A DNA stretch of 64,000 nt, taken from Intestinibacter sp964449895. GTDB lineage: Bacteria; Bacillota; Clostridia; Peptostreptococcales; Peptostreptococcaceae. The stretch is taken from assembly GCA_964449895.1 (NCBI GenBank), contig CAYVBY010000002.1:62001-126000 (forward strand), written 5' to 3'. Below are positions 44,086-53,637 of this stretch, piece by piece. The translations under genes and the position numbers were made by a program. Below the pieces are notes generated by a model. The model did not search any database, had not been told where the DNA came from, and was given only the letters and a program-made list of their open reading frames with translations. Position 1 is the first letter of the stretch. Each line of letters opens with the position of its first letter.

Positions 44086-47000
44086 TTATCTACTAAAATA
44101 TTTTCTTTTTTTATAAAATGCAGCCCCTATAAAACCAAAAGCAGAAGCAATTAATGATACAGACCAAAGTAAAATATTTGTATTATCTCCTGTAGTAGGA
44201 ACATCTTGATCATTATTAGTATCACTTTTTCCATTATCTGGATTAGTATCCCCTGGAGATGTAATAGGTTTATCTTGTTCATCAGGATTTTCAGGAGTCA
44301 CAACTACAGGAATCTCTTCTATCTCTTTGTACTCACATACAGAACAAATACGTTCTTTTTCACCTTTTTCTGTATTAGTAGGAGCTTTTGTCTGTGTCCA
44401 TTCACCAAATGAATGTTCTTGCATGTCATTTTTTTCTCCACATTCACACACATACCAGTGATTGTTATTATCGCATTCTAACTTAGTAAATTCATGCGTA
44501 TGAGCTACATAATCACAATTTAACCAACTCAAAGAAAGAGAGCCTTGTTTTACACCATCATTGAATCTGAATACTGGTCTTTTTCCATTCACAGTAAACG
44601 AAGCATCTGCAATAGCAAAGCCTTCATTATTAGCTGTTATATCAAGATTTGCTGGTGGAAGAACGTGAACAATACTTGATTCTTGTTCTCCAGTTAACGT
44701 AATCTTTGCCGCACGATTGTTATAACCATTGTCAGTAGCTACCCATAGAACATTTTCATATGTATCAAAATCAAGTGCCATCGCACCACCAAGCTTAGAA
44801 TCAATATCAGCAATTTGTACAGAACTTCCGTCATCGTTTAGTACATATGCATATACATGTCCATTATCTTCAAGGGCAACGAAGAATACACCATCTGCAA
44901 CTGCATTAGGATAATTTGCTGGGTTAAATACACTTCCTGTATTTTTGTCAAAAAGTTTTCCTTTAACATTAGAATTAGAAACCCATTCAATAGCTTCTAT
45001 ACCCATATTTGCACTAACCATTGGAAGAGAATCAGTTAAATTCCACTCTTTTAATGCAACCAAATCAGTACCTTCTTTATTAGGGTCAACCATCAACACA
45101 GTATTATAGTTTACATCCTTCTTACTATTATCACGTTCTGCAGCTGCATATACCATGCCATTTCCGTCTACAGTAATACCTTCTGTATCAGGACCTTTTG
45201 CAGAAGTATTACCAGCATCTTTTTGGAATATTATTCGTTTTCCATTTTCGAAGCCATTAGCAAATTTAACAGTTCCATCTTTTTCAACATCAAGTATCCA
45301 TAATTTTCCTGTACCATTATCTATTGCATACAATTTTCCATTGAAGAAATCAAGTCCAGAAGAATCCTCTAAAAATGTAGGTATTTCGTCTAAAATCTTA
45401 ACTTCTTTATCGCCTTGCCACTCAATTACATCAGGAATACCGGCAAATTTATTTGCTGCTCCTGGTGTTTCTTCCTTTGTATTTCTGTATTCATTTCCAT
45501 TAACATCTGGATACAATCCCCAAGTTGGATTAGTATGATCTGTCCATGTTGTAGAGGCAATCATTTTTCCATCTTCATATAAGCGTACAGAATCGCTCTT
45601 TCCTAACCCAAATCCAAGATCATCTATAACTATAAAACCATTGGCAGGAATTTCAGTACCTTCAGGAACAATATATTCATTAGTATCATCATTATCTTTG
45701 ATAACAATACCTGATATATCTAAAGGTTGTTCAGTAGGATTTGCTAATTCTACCCAGTCTGGTCCACCATTTTTGTCTTTTGATTGAATTTCATTCAATA
45801 CTACAGGATTAATTGCTATATTTACTTTACCCTTTGTAGAAGTCTCAAAATCTATAAACTCTCCAGTTCCATCAGGAATTCTCGCATATACTCCAGCAGC
45901 ATGTGCAGTCCATTCATATTCATCAACAACTGCTCCACCTTTCGCATGAATAGTAACCTTGTCACCTTTTCCAAGACCAAATGTAAAATCTTTATTTTGG
46001 TCAAACACATAAAATTCTCCTGGAGCAAGAATTGTTCCCTCTTCAACAGGTGTAATATCATTAATATGTCCTACTGAGTCATTATCATATAAATACCAAC
46101 CAGATATGTCAATTGGGGTAGAACCAGTATTTATAATTTCCACCCAATCAGTGTCATCGTCATTTGATTCTATTTCATTTATAGCAATTTTTGGCTTATA
46201 CCAATCATTTAAAAGTCCCTTAGTCTCTTTTGTAAGATAGAAAGCACCTTTTCCATCTGGATATCTACCAATAGATGCTTTTGCTGCATCTCCATCATAA
46301 GATGCATGCTCTGTCCAAGAACATGTATCTAGCAGATTGCCATCTTTATCATAGATTCTGATAGAGTCTCCAGATCCTATACCAATTGCTGCTTCAAAAG
46401 TACCTTCCACATAAGCATCATTTTGGTCATCATAAATTAAGCCATTATAACTTGCATCAACCACTAAAAGCTCTCCAGACCCTATTTTAGAACCTTCTGG
46501 GAATTTCCATCTGTGGTCATCTGAATTGTCACGGATTTCATATCCAGAGATATCTAAATCACCTGTACCAATATTCATAAGCTCTACCCAATCATCAGGA
46601 CTAGAATTAACTTCATTAATCACAAGCTTTGAATCTTGTTCTTCAGGTTTAACCTCGGGTTTAACTTCTGGTTCTTTTACTTTATTTAGAGCACCTTTTG
46701 TTGGTTCTGCATCAATAAAAGTTCCATCAGCAGTACGAGAATAAGTACCTACTGCATGACCAGTATAAGAATATGTATCTATAAGATTACTATCTCCGTC
46801 ATAAAGTGAAATAGAATCATTTTTTCCAAGTCCAAAGTCAAAATTAATACCTTCTTCTAATACAAGGACAGAACCTGCTTTCAACAAACTTCCTTCAGGA
46901 ATTCTCCAAGCACTTCCCTCTGTTAGTCTATCTAGATTTTTATCATCTGTAACAAACCAGTTGCTAATATCTACATCTGTAGTCCCTTCATTGATAATTT

Positions 47001-47196
47001 CAACCCAGTCTTCTCCTCCATCTGAATCATTAGATTCAATTTCATTAATAAATACTTTTGTTTCTTTATCTGCTGCATACACTTGTATAGCCGGTGTGAC
47101 CGATCCTATAATTGACATAATAGTCAGTAAACTTACTGCAGGTCGTGAAATTTTTTTCATCAACGATAATTGTCTTTTTTTGTGCTGTTTAGCCAT
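44086..47196 (-). CDS. Sortase-anchored surface protein with four lamin-tail domains
   Basis: A 1036-residue exported protein. A basic signal peptide ends near AADK (about 40-43). Four lamin-tail domains follow, starting near residues 48, 190, 335 and 464; each begins xxINEIxSxD, then DWVEIxNxG and LDISGxxIxDN. A six-bladed-propeller-like region (about 600-880, SSGLDFFNGKLYAIDNGTG; esterase-like or SdiA-regulated family) comes next, then a His/Cys-rich stretch (HTHEFTKLEC, CSVCEYKE), a linker, the sorting motif VPTTG (about 999-1003), a membrane helix and a basic tail (KKRKYFSR). It should be bound to the cell wall. The base composition looks richer in GC than most neighbours, which hints at transfer. 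GGGAGG precedes ATG. Confidence 0.88.
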   Translation of the reverse strand: MAKQHKKRQLSLMKKISRPAVSLLTIMSIIGSVTPAIQVYAADKETKVFINEIESNDSDGGEDWVEIINEGTTDVDISNWFVTDDKNLDRLTEGSAWRIPEGSLLKAGSVLVLEEGINFDFGLGKNDSISLYDGDSNLIDTYSYTGHAVGTYSRTADGTFIDAEPTKGALNKVKEPEVKPEVKPEEQDSKLVINEVNSSPDDWVELMNIGTGDLDISGYEIRDNSDDHRWKFPEGSKIGSGELLVVDASYNGLIYDDQNDAYVEGTFEAAIGIGSGDSIRIYDKDGNLLDTCSWTEHASYDGDAAKASIGRYPDGKGAFYLTKETKGLLNDWYKPKIAINEIESNDDDTDWVEIINTGSTPIDISGWYLYDNDSVGHINDITPVEEGTILAPGEFYVFDQNKDFTFGLGKGDKVTIHAKGGAVVDEYEWTAHAAGVYARIPDGTGEFIDFETSTKGKVNIAINPVVLNEIQSKDKNGGPDWVELANPTEQPLDISGIVIKDNDDTNEYIVPEGTEIPANGFIVIDDLGFGLGKSDSVRLYEDGKMIASTTWTDHTNPTWGLYPDVNGNEYRNTKEETPGAANKFAGIPDVIEWQGDKEVKILDEIPTFLEDSSGLDFFNGKLYAIDNGTGKLWILDVEKDGTVKFANGFENGKRIIFQKDAGNTSAKGPDTEGITVDGNGMVYAAAERDNSKKDVNYNTVLMVDPNKEGTDLVALKEWNLTDSLPMVSANMGIEAIEWVSNSNVKGKLFDKNTGSVFNPANYPNAVADGVFFVALEDNGHVYAYVLNDDGSSVQIADIDSKLGGAMALDFDTYENVLWVATDNGYNNRAAKITLTGEQESSIVHVLPPANLDITANNEGFAIADASFTVNGKRPVFRFNDGVKQGSLSLSWLNCDYVAHTHEFTKLECDNNNHWYVCECGEKNDMQEHSFGEWTQTKAPTNTEKGEKERICSVCEYKEIEEIPVVVTPENPDEQDKPITSPGDTNPDNGKSDTNNDQDVPTTGDNTNILLWSVSLIASAFGFIGAAFYKKRKYFSR

Positions 47197-47264
47197 TTGA
47201 ATATCCTCCCAAAATGTAATCGACTTCTTAACTATGCAGTTTTCTACTCTTCAATATTGATAAA

Positions 47265-47294
47265 ATATCATATTTTTCACTTCAGTTATGATAT
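47265..47294. promoter_or_regulatory. Dyad upstream of the lamin-tail protein gene
   Basis: ATATCATA (47265-47272) and TATGATAT (47287-47294) are perfect inverted copies separated by 14 bases, about 70-100 bases before the start codon. Operator or 5' leader hairpin are both possible. Confidence 0.4.
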
Positions 47295-47474
47295 CTCAAT
47301 ATATTTGAAATCTTTATATTTTTCAAAACAATTATATTAAACTATTGTAAAATTCCACTGTCATTTTTTGTTAAATTTACGTAAACCTACTTAGAAGTAA
47401 CTCTATAACATATATTAGTGATACTTATGATTATGAGTTTTATCTATTTTATGGATATATTATCTAAAAACAAA

Positions 47475-47500
47475 TATGGCGGACTATAAAGTCCGCCATA
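47475..47500 (-). terminator. Terminator of nifJ
   Basis: TATGGCGGACT (47475-47485) and AGTCCGCCATA (47490-47500) pair perfectly with a 4-base loop; on the minus strand TTTGTTTTTA follows. This is a GC-rich stem in an AT-rich setting. Confidence 0.9.
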
Positions 47501-47552
47501 CCTATTTATTAATTAAATCTTATCGATTTATAATCTTTTTATGAGCCAAATC

Positions 47553-50500
47553 TTATTGATTAGCTAATCTCTTATAGCTTTCTAATCTTTCGTTAGCTAA
47601 ATCTTCAGCCATAGTGAATAATTCTTCAGCTTGTTCTGGGAATTGTTTAGCTATAGAAGCGTATCTTACTTGTCCCATTATGAAATCTCTGAAGCTTTCA
47701 GTTGGTTCTTTAGAATCTAAAGTGAATGGATTCTTACCTTCTGCTTTAAGTTCAGGATTATGTCTGTATAAATGCCAGTAACCAGCTTTAACAGCATCAG
47801 CTTCGTTTTGTATAGTTTTACCCATACCACATTTTAATCCATGGTTGATACATGGAGCGTAGCATATGATTAGAGATGGTCCATCATAAGCTTCAGCTTC
47901 AACTACAGCTTTAACGAATTGGTTATAATCAGCACCTATAGCAACTTGAGCAACATATACGTTACCATAAGATATAGCCATCATACCTAAATCTTTCTTT
48001 CTAGATCTCTTACCTGCAGCAGCGAATTTAGCCATAGCAGCAAGTGGAGTAGCTTTTGAAGATTGTCCACCAGTATTTGAGTAAACTTCTGTATCGAATA
48101 CTAATACATTTATGTTTTCTCCTGAAGCTAATACATGGTCAACACCACCGTAACCGATGTCATAAGCCCAACCGTCTCCACCAAGGATCCATTGAGATCT
48201 CTTAACTAGATAATCTTTTCTAGATTTTATACTTTCAACTAAAGCTTTAGCTTCTTCTTTTTCTGGATTAGCTTTGTCTAATAATTCAACAACAGCTTTA
48301 GAAGCTTCTACTGAAGCAGCACTATCTTCTTTAGCATCTATCCAAGCATTTAATACTTTAGCGCAGTCTTCACAACCACAAACATCTATTAAAGCTTNNN
48401 NNNNNNNTATTTCTCATTTGTTTAACTGCAAGTCTCATACCTAAACCAAATTCAGCATTGTCTTCGAATAAAGAGTTTGCCCAAGATGGACCTTTGCCTT
48501 CATGGTTGCAAGTATATGGAGTTGAAGGAGCTGAACCACCCCAGATTGATGAACAACCTGTAGCATTAGCTATCATCATTCTATCTCCAAATAATTGAGT
48601 TACTAATTTGATGTATGGAGTTTCTCCACATCCACCACAAGCACCTGTGAATTCAACAAGTGGTTGTCTGAATTGGCTACCTTTTACAGTTTTAGCGTTC
48701 ATTAAGTCACCTTTTGGAGCAACTTTCTTAGCATCTACTGCATAAGCCCAGTTAGGAACTTCTACTTCTTGAGTTTCTAATGGTTTCATTACTAGAGCTT
48801 TTTCTTTAGCTGGACAAACGTCAGCACAGTTTCCACATCCAGTACAGTCCATTATACTAACTTGCATTCTGTATTTTAATCCTTTTAATTCTTTACCTTT
48901 AGCATCAACAGCTACAAATGCTTCTGGAGCAGCAGCTACTTCTTCATCAGTTACAAGAATTGGTCTTATACAAGCATGTGGACAAACGAATGAACATCTA
49001 TTACATTGGATACAGTTATCTGGTTGCCATTCAGGAACGTTAACTGCAGTACCACGTTTTTCATAAGCAGCTGTACCACATGGGAATGTACCATCTTCGT
49101 ATCCTAAGAATGTAGATACTGGAAGGTCATTACCTTTTTGAGCTACCATTGGTCTTAATATATTTTTGATGAATTCTGGTTCATCTACTTCAGCTTTAGG
49201 AGCATCAACAGCTTCAGCCCAAGCAGCTGGAACATCAACTTTTACTAATGAATCTATACCTGCATCAACTGCTTTGTAGTTCATGTTTACTATAGCTTCA
49301 CCTTTTTTACCGTAAGCTTTAACTATAGATTCTTTTAAGTATTTAACAGCATCTTCTACTGGTATTATGTCAGCTAGTTTGAAGAAAGCAGATTGACATA
49401 TCATGTTTATTCTGTTTCCTAAACCTATTTCTTGTCCTATTTTAACAGCGTTTAATGTATAGAATTGTATATCATTTTTAGCGATATATTGTTTCATTTC
49501 AGCTGGTAAGTTTTCTTCTAGACCTTGAGCATCCCATATAGTATTTAATACAAAAGTTCCGCCTTTTCTAAGTCCTTTTAATAAATCATATTTGTAAACA
49601 TATGATTGGTTATGACAAGCTATATAATCAGCTTCATCTAATAAGTAAGTTGATCTGATTGGAGTATCACCAAATCTTAAGTGAGACATTGTTATACCAC
49701 CAGATTTTTTAGAGTCATAATCAAAGTATGCTTGAGCATATTTATCAGTATGGTCACCTATTATTTTTATAGCTTGTTTGTTAGCACCAACAGTACCGTC
49801 AGATCCTAATCCCCAGAATTTACATCTTACTGTACCTTCAGCAGATATTTTTATTGGTTCTGCAGCTGGAAGTGAAGTATTAGTTACATCATCAACTATA
49901 CCTATAGTAAATCCATTAGCTGGTTCTTCTAAGTTTAAGTTTTCAAATACTGCATTTAAGTCAGTAGGAGTAGTATCTTTAGAACCTAATCCGTATCTAC
50001 CACCAACTATTAATGGAGCATTTTCAACACCTTTGTAGATGTTGCATATATCTAAGTATAATGGTTCTCCTAATGAACCTGGTTCTTTAGTTCTATCTAA
50101 AACTGCTATTTTTTCTACAGTTGATGGCATAGCAGCTAAGAAATGTTTTTTAGAGAATGGTCTGTAAAGGTGAACTTTAACAACCCCTAATTTTTCTCCT
50201 TTAGCATTTAAGTAGTCTATAGTTTCTTCTAAAGCTTCTGTAACAGAACCCATAGCAACTATAACATGTTTAGCATCTTCTGCACCATAGTAATCGAATA
50301 ATGAATGTTTTCTTCCTGTTAATTCGCTTACTTTAGCCATATTTTTTTCTACTATGTCTATTATATTTTCATAGTATTTATTAGAAACTTCTCTAGTTTG
50401 GAAGTATATATCTGGGTTTTGAGCAGTACCACGAGTAACTGGGTGGTTTGGAGATAATGCTTTATCTCTGAATGCTTGAACAGCTTCCATATTTATTAAT

Positions 50501-51078
50501 TTAGCATATTCTTCATTTTCCATTAATTCTACTTTTTGGATTTCGTGAGAAGTTCTGAATCCATCGAAGAAATGTAAGAAAGGTAAAGAACCTTCTATAG
50601 CAGACATATGAGCTACTGGAGCTATATCTGCAACTTCTTGAACAGATCCTGAACATAATAGACATGCACCAGTTTGTCTACATGCCATAACGTCTTGATG
50701 GTCTCCGAATATTGATAAAGCTTGAGATGCTATTGCACGAGCAGTAACATGGAATACACCTGGTAATAATTCCCCTGCAACTTTGTACATATTAGGTATC
50801 ATTAATAATAAACCTTGAGATGCAGTGAATGTTGAAGTTAAGGCACCTGCTTGTAATGATCCATGGAATGCACCAGCAGCACCTGCTTCAGATTGCATTT
50901 CTACAACATTAACTTGTTGTCCAAATACGTTTTTTCTTCCTTGTGAAGCCCATTCGTCAACTAATTCAGCCATAGTTGAAGAAGGTGTTATAGGATATAT
51001 AGCAGCAACATCAGTAAATGCATAAGCAACATGAGCAGCAGCTGTATTTCCATCTACAGTTTTCATAAATTTAGCCAT
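47553..51078 (-). CDS. nifJ: Pyruvate:ferredoxin (flavodoxin) oxidoreductase, interrupted by assembly gap
   Basis: Cytoplasmic thiamine-diphosphate, iron-sulfur enzyme that turns pyruvate and CoA into acetyl-CoA, CO2 and reduced ferredoxin. Seen in order from the start: the N-terminal pyruvate-binding domain (AAIYPITPSSTMAE), the CoA domain, a two-[4Fe-4S] ferredoxin domain (CIQCNRCSFVCPHAC and CTGCGNCADVCPA), the ThDP domain (ACGGCGETPY, GCSSIWGGSAPSTPY), and the C-terminal part (GGDGWAYDIGYGGVDHVL, VYSNTGGQSS). The run of ten N (48398-48407) breaks the frame: the parts on either side do not line up for exactly ten bases, so the true gap differs in length. The gene is therefore probably intact. 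ATG 51078 follows AAGGAGGAAG. Total length near 1175 codons fits the family. Confidence 0.95.
48398..48407. other. Assembly gap (ten N) within nifJ
   Basis: Ten undetermined bases. The protein on the upstream side ends KQMRN and the sequence after the gap resumes as ALIDVCGCEDC in a different register, so the placeholder length is not the true length. Confidence 0.98.
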
Positions 51079-51119
51079 TTTTTTACTTCCTCCTTGCAAA
51101 TAAGTAAATATTATTTATT

Positions 51120-51132
51120 TAACAAAATGTTA
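51120..51132. promoter_or_regulatory. Palindrome TAACA-N3-TGTTA upstream of nifJ, proximal copy
   Basis: Perfect 5-base arms around AAA, 42 bases before the nifJ start codon. A near copy lies 32 bases further upstream. It may be an operator for a redox or carbon regulator; the half-site orientation does not match the usual Rex box. Confidence 0.55.
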
Positions 51133-51151
51133 TCATAATACTGTATACTTT

Positions 51152-51164
51152 TAACAAAATGTTT
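51152..51164. promoter_or_regulatory. Palindrome TAACA-N3-TGTTT upstream of nifJ, distal copy
   Basis: Same word as the proximal copy with one changed base at the end; TTAACAAAATGTT is shared exactly. The two copies start 32 bases apart, about three turns of the helix, so proteins bound to both would lie on the same face. Confidence 0.55.
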
Positions 51165-51167
51165 ATC

Positions 51168-51578
51168 CCTACCAATATAAAACTAAACAAAGCCTACCCC
51201 ATTAAGATGTTTAACTTTTCTGAAAAATCAGATACTTTTGATAGAAATACATCTTATGTTAAAATATATAATTTATTTTTTGTATATTATTACGTTTTTT
51301 TATAAAACATAATAATTACAACTTATACTCTAATTATATATCTAATAGGCAATAAATGTAACCTTTTTTTTCATTTATTAATTTATATTTTATATTTTTG
51401 TAGTTTGTAAATATTTCACATACAAATCTATATTTAATAGCCCTTTTTTAAATATAATTTAGTGAAAATATAAACATAATTGCTTATATTATGTTAGCAC
51501 AGATAATAAAAATTTTAAAGTATTAATAAAATGTTTTTATTTTTTTTAGTAAATTCAGTTATTTTACTTAAAAAAAAA
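51168..51578. other. Gene-free AT-rich stretch upstream of nifJ
   Basis: About 400 bases without a credible gene. It presumably holds distal nifJ control sequence, and the 3' region of pduL's transcript ends at the terminator at 51579-51605. I see no riboswitch or repeat that I can name. Confidence 0.5.
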
Positions 51579-51605
51579 GGAATGTATACACGATGCATAC
51601 ATTCC
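51579..51605 (-). terminator. Terminator of pduL
   Basis: GGAATGTAT (51579-51587) and ATACATTCC (51597-51605) pair perfectly; on the minus strand eight or more T follow. It is 35 bases after the pduL stop. Confidence 0.85.
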
Positions 51606-51640
51606 CTAATTACTTTTTAAATTATAAATTTAAGTTATAA

Positions 51641-52204
51641 CTATTTTATTAATTCTACTAAGTCTCCGTTTTTAACGCCAGCAGCATTTCCTTCTTCAAC
51701 GTCAACATGCATTTCTAATGCAAAAGTAGCATGAGCTCTAACTAATACATTGTGGAAAGTTAATCCTCTTAATCCATCAGTTTTAACACTTACTATATCT
51801 TTGTCTTTAACGCCGAATTTTTCAGCATCTTCAAGACTCATATGTATATGTCTAGCAGCAACTATTATACCTTTTTCACATTCAACTTCACCTTTAGGTC
51901 CTACTAATTTGAATCCTGGAGTTCCTTCAACATCACCTGATTGTCTTACTGGAACTGCTAAACCTAAAGCTCTAGCATCTGCTAAAGAAACTTCAACTTG
52001 AGATTCTGGTCTTGCTGGTCCAAGAACTCTCATTGTTTGTTGACCTTTTGGTCCTACTACAGTAACTTTTTCTTCACATGCATATTGTCCTGGTTGAGAT
52101 AATGGTTTGAATTTAGTTAATTCATATCCTTCTCCAAATAATACATCTATGTCTTTTTGGCTTAAATGTATATGTTTATTTGATAATGCTATTGGTAATT
52201 TCAT
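51641..52204 (-). CDS. PduL-type phosphate propanoyl/acetyltransferase
   Basis: Phosphotransacylase of the PduL family, unrelated to Pta, that interchanges acyl-CoA and acyl-phosphate. The 187 residues show the two beta-barrel halves with metal-binding histidines: SNKHIHLS (about 8-15), AARHIHMS (about 116-123) and AHATFALEMHVDVEEGNA (about 157-174). The stretch LGPARPESQVEVSLADARALG is family typical. There is no N-terminal encapsulation peptide (the protein starts directly with the fold, MKLPIALS), so it is likely a cytosolic enzyme, not a microcompartment one. With nifJ it could take acetyl-CoA to acetyl-phosphate; it stands alone with its own terminator. Confidence 0.92.
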   Translation of the reverse strand: MKLPIALSNKHIHLSQKDIDVLFGEGYELTKFKPLSQPGQYACEEKVTVVGPKGQQTMRVLGPARPESQVEVSLADARALGLAVPVRQSGDVEGTPGFKLVGPKGEVECEKGIIVAARHIHMSLEDAEKFGVKDKDIVSVKTDGLRGLTFHNVLVRAHATFALEMHVDVEEGNAAGVKNGDLVELIK

Positions 52205-52377
52205 AATAAAAACCCTCCTAATATAGTTTTTGATTTTAATAACTGCAATTAAATTATATCTAAATTTGATAAGAAAATCAATTATTATAATATATTCGTG
52301 TTTCTTATATTTTAGTTAAATTCATATTTTACTTAAGAGTATAATTATTTTTACACAAATTTATTAACTTTTTTTAA

Positions 52378-53637
52378 TTATTTGCTTAAATTCTTTAATA
52401 AATCAAAATATCCAGGGAAAGATATATTTATGCAATTAGAATCATCAAGTATTACTCTCGACTCACTAACTAAATCAGCTATAGAAAAAGACATAGCTAT
52501 TCTATGGTCTTTAAAAGTTTCTATATTAGCTCCATGAAGCTTAGTTTTACCTTTTATCACCATTCCATCGTCTAGTTCTTCTATATCTGCTCCCATTTTT
52601 TTTAAATTATCTACAACAGTTTTTATTCTATTACTTTCTTTTACTTTTAATTCATGTGCATCTTTGATTATAGTTGTACCTTCAGCTTGTGTAGCAAGAA
52701 CTGCAATTACTGGTATTTCATCTATAAGTCTTGGAATTATAGTTTTATCTATTGTTGTAGATTGTAAATCTTTAGAGTATTTAACTAATAAATCTCCTAC
52801 TTTTTCTCCTCCAACAATTCTTTCGTCTATTATTTCTATATTCCCATTCATATTTTTTACAACATCAATTATACCTGTTCTAGTTTCATTTAATCCCACA
52901 TTTTTAATTAAAACTTCAGAGCCTTCACTAATTAACGCTCCTACTATTATAAATGCTGCAGAAGATATGTCTCCAGGCACATATATATCTTGATTAAATA
53001 ATTCATCTACTGGATTTATTATTATATCTGTTCCATTTTCTTTTATATCTGCGCCAAATGCTTTTAACATTATCTCTGTATGATTTCTAGATTTAACTTT
53101 TTCATGAATTATACTTTGTCCATCTGCATATAAACTAGCTAATATAATGGCAGACTTAACCTGTGCTGATGCAACTGGCATTTTGTAATCTATACTATGT
53201 AAATTTCCACCTTTAACTGTTATAGGTGTAAAATTAGCATCGTCTTTTCCTGTTATATTACATCCCATCATTCTAAGAGGATCTGTAACTCTCTTCATAG
53301 GTCTTTTACCTATTGATTCATCTCCAATTAAAGTTGATTCAAATTCATTTCCTGCTAAAATCCCCATCATAAGTCTTATTGTAGTACCAGAATTTCCTAC
53401 ATCAAGTATATCAGTTGGAGGTTTTAATCCTCTAAGTCCATTTCCTTTTATGAATACATCTTTTCCTATAATTTCTATATCTACGCCCATTTTTTTAAAA
53501 CAAGAAATTGTACTTAAGCAATCTTGTCCCATTAAAAAATTACTTATTTTGTTGTTTCCTTTTGATATAGCAGAAAACATTATAGATCTATGTGATATAG
53601 ACTTATCTCCTATTAATTCAAAACTTCCTCTAAGCAT
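52378..53637 (-). CDS. aroA: 3-phosphoshikimate 1-carboxyvinyltransferase (EPSP synthase)
   Basis: Sixth step of the shikimate pathway: shikimate 3-phosphate and PEP give EPSP. The 419 residues are slightly short but normal for the class. Seen: GDKSISHRSIMFSAI (about 10-24), DVGNSGTTIRLMMGILAG (about 79-96), KRPMKRVTDPL, KVKESNRIKT near the end, and DHRIAMSFSIADL. It overlaps the end of aroB by eight bases, with GGGGTG before ATG, so the three aro genes are translationally linked. It lacks the clostridial aroE/aroK partners in this window. Confidence 0.97.
   Translation of the reverse strand: MLRGSFELIGDKSISHRSIMFSAISKGNNKISNFLMGQDCLSTISCFKKMGVDIEIIGKDVFIKGNGLRGLKPPTDILDVGNSGTTIRLMMGILAGNEFESTLIGDESIGKRPMKRVTDPLRMMGCNITGKDDANFTPITVKGGNLHSIDYKMPVASAQVKSAIILASLYADGQSIIHEKVKSRNHTEIMLKAFGADIKENGTDIIINPVDELFNQDIYVPGDISSAAFIIVGALISEGSEVLIKNVGLNETRTGIIDVVKNMNGNIEIIDERIVGGEKVGDLLVKYSKDLQSTTIDKTIIPRLIDEIPVIAVLATQAEGTTIIKDAHELKVKESNRIKTVVDNLKKMGADIEELDDGMVIKGKTKLHGANIETFKDHRIAMSFSIADLVSESRVILDDSNCINISFPGYFDLLKNLSK

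Noticed and set aside
51135..51151. nifJ promoter between the two palindromes
   Set aside because: A TATTAT word is present on the minus strand, but no -35 element at suitable spacing could be identified, so it is not listed as a promoter.
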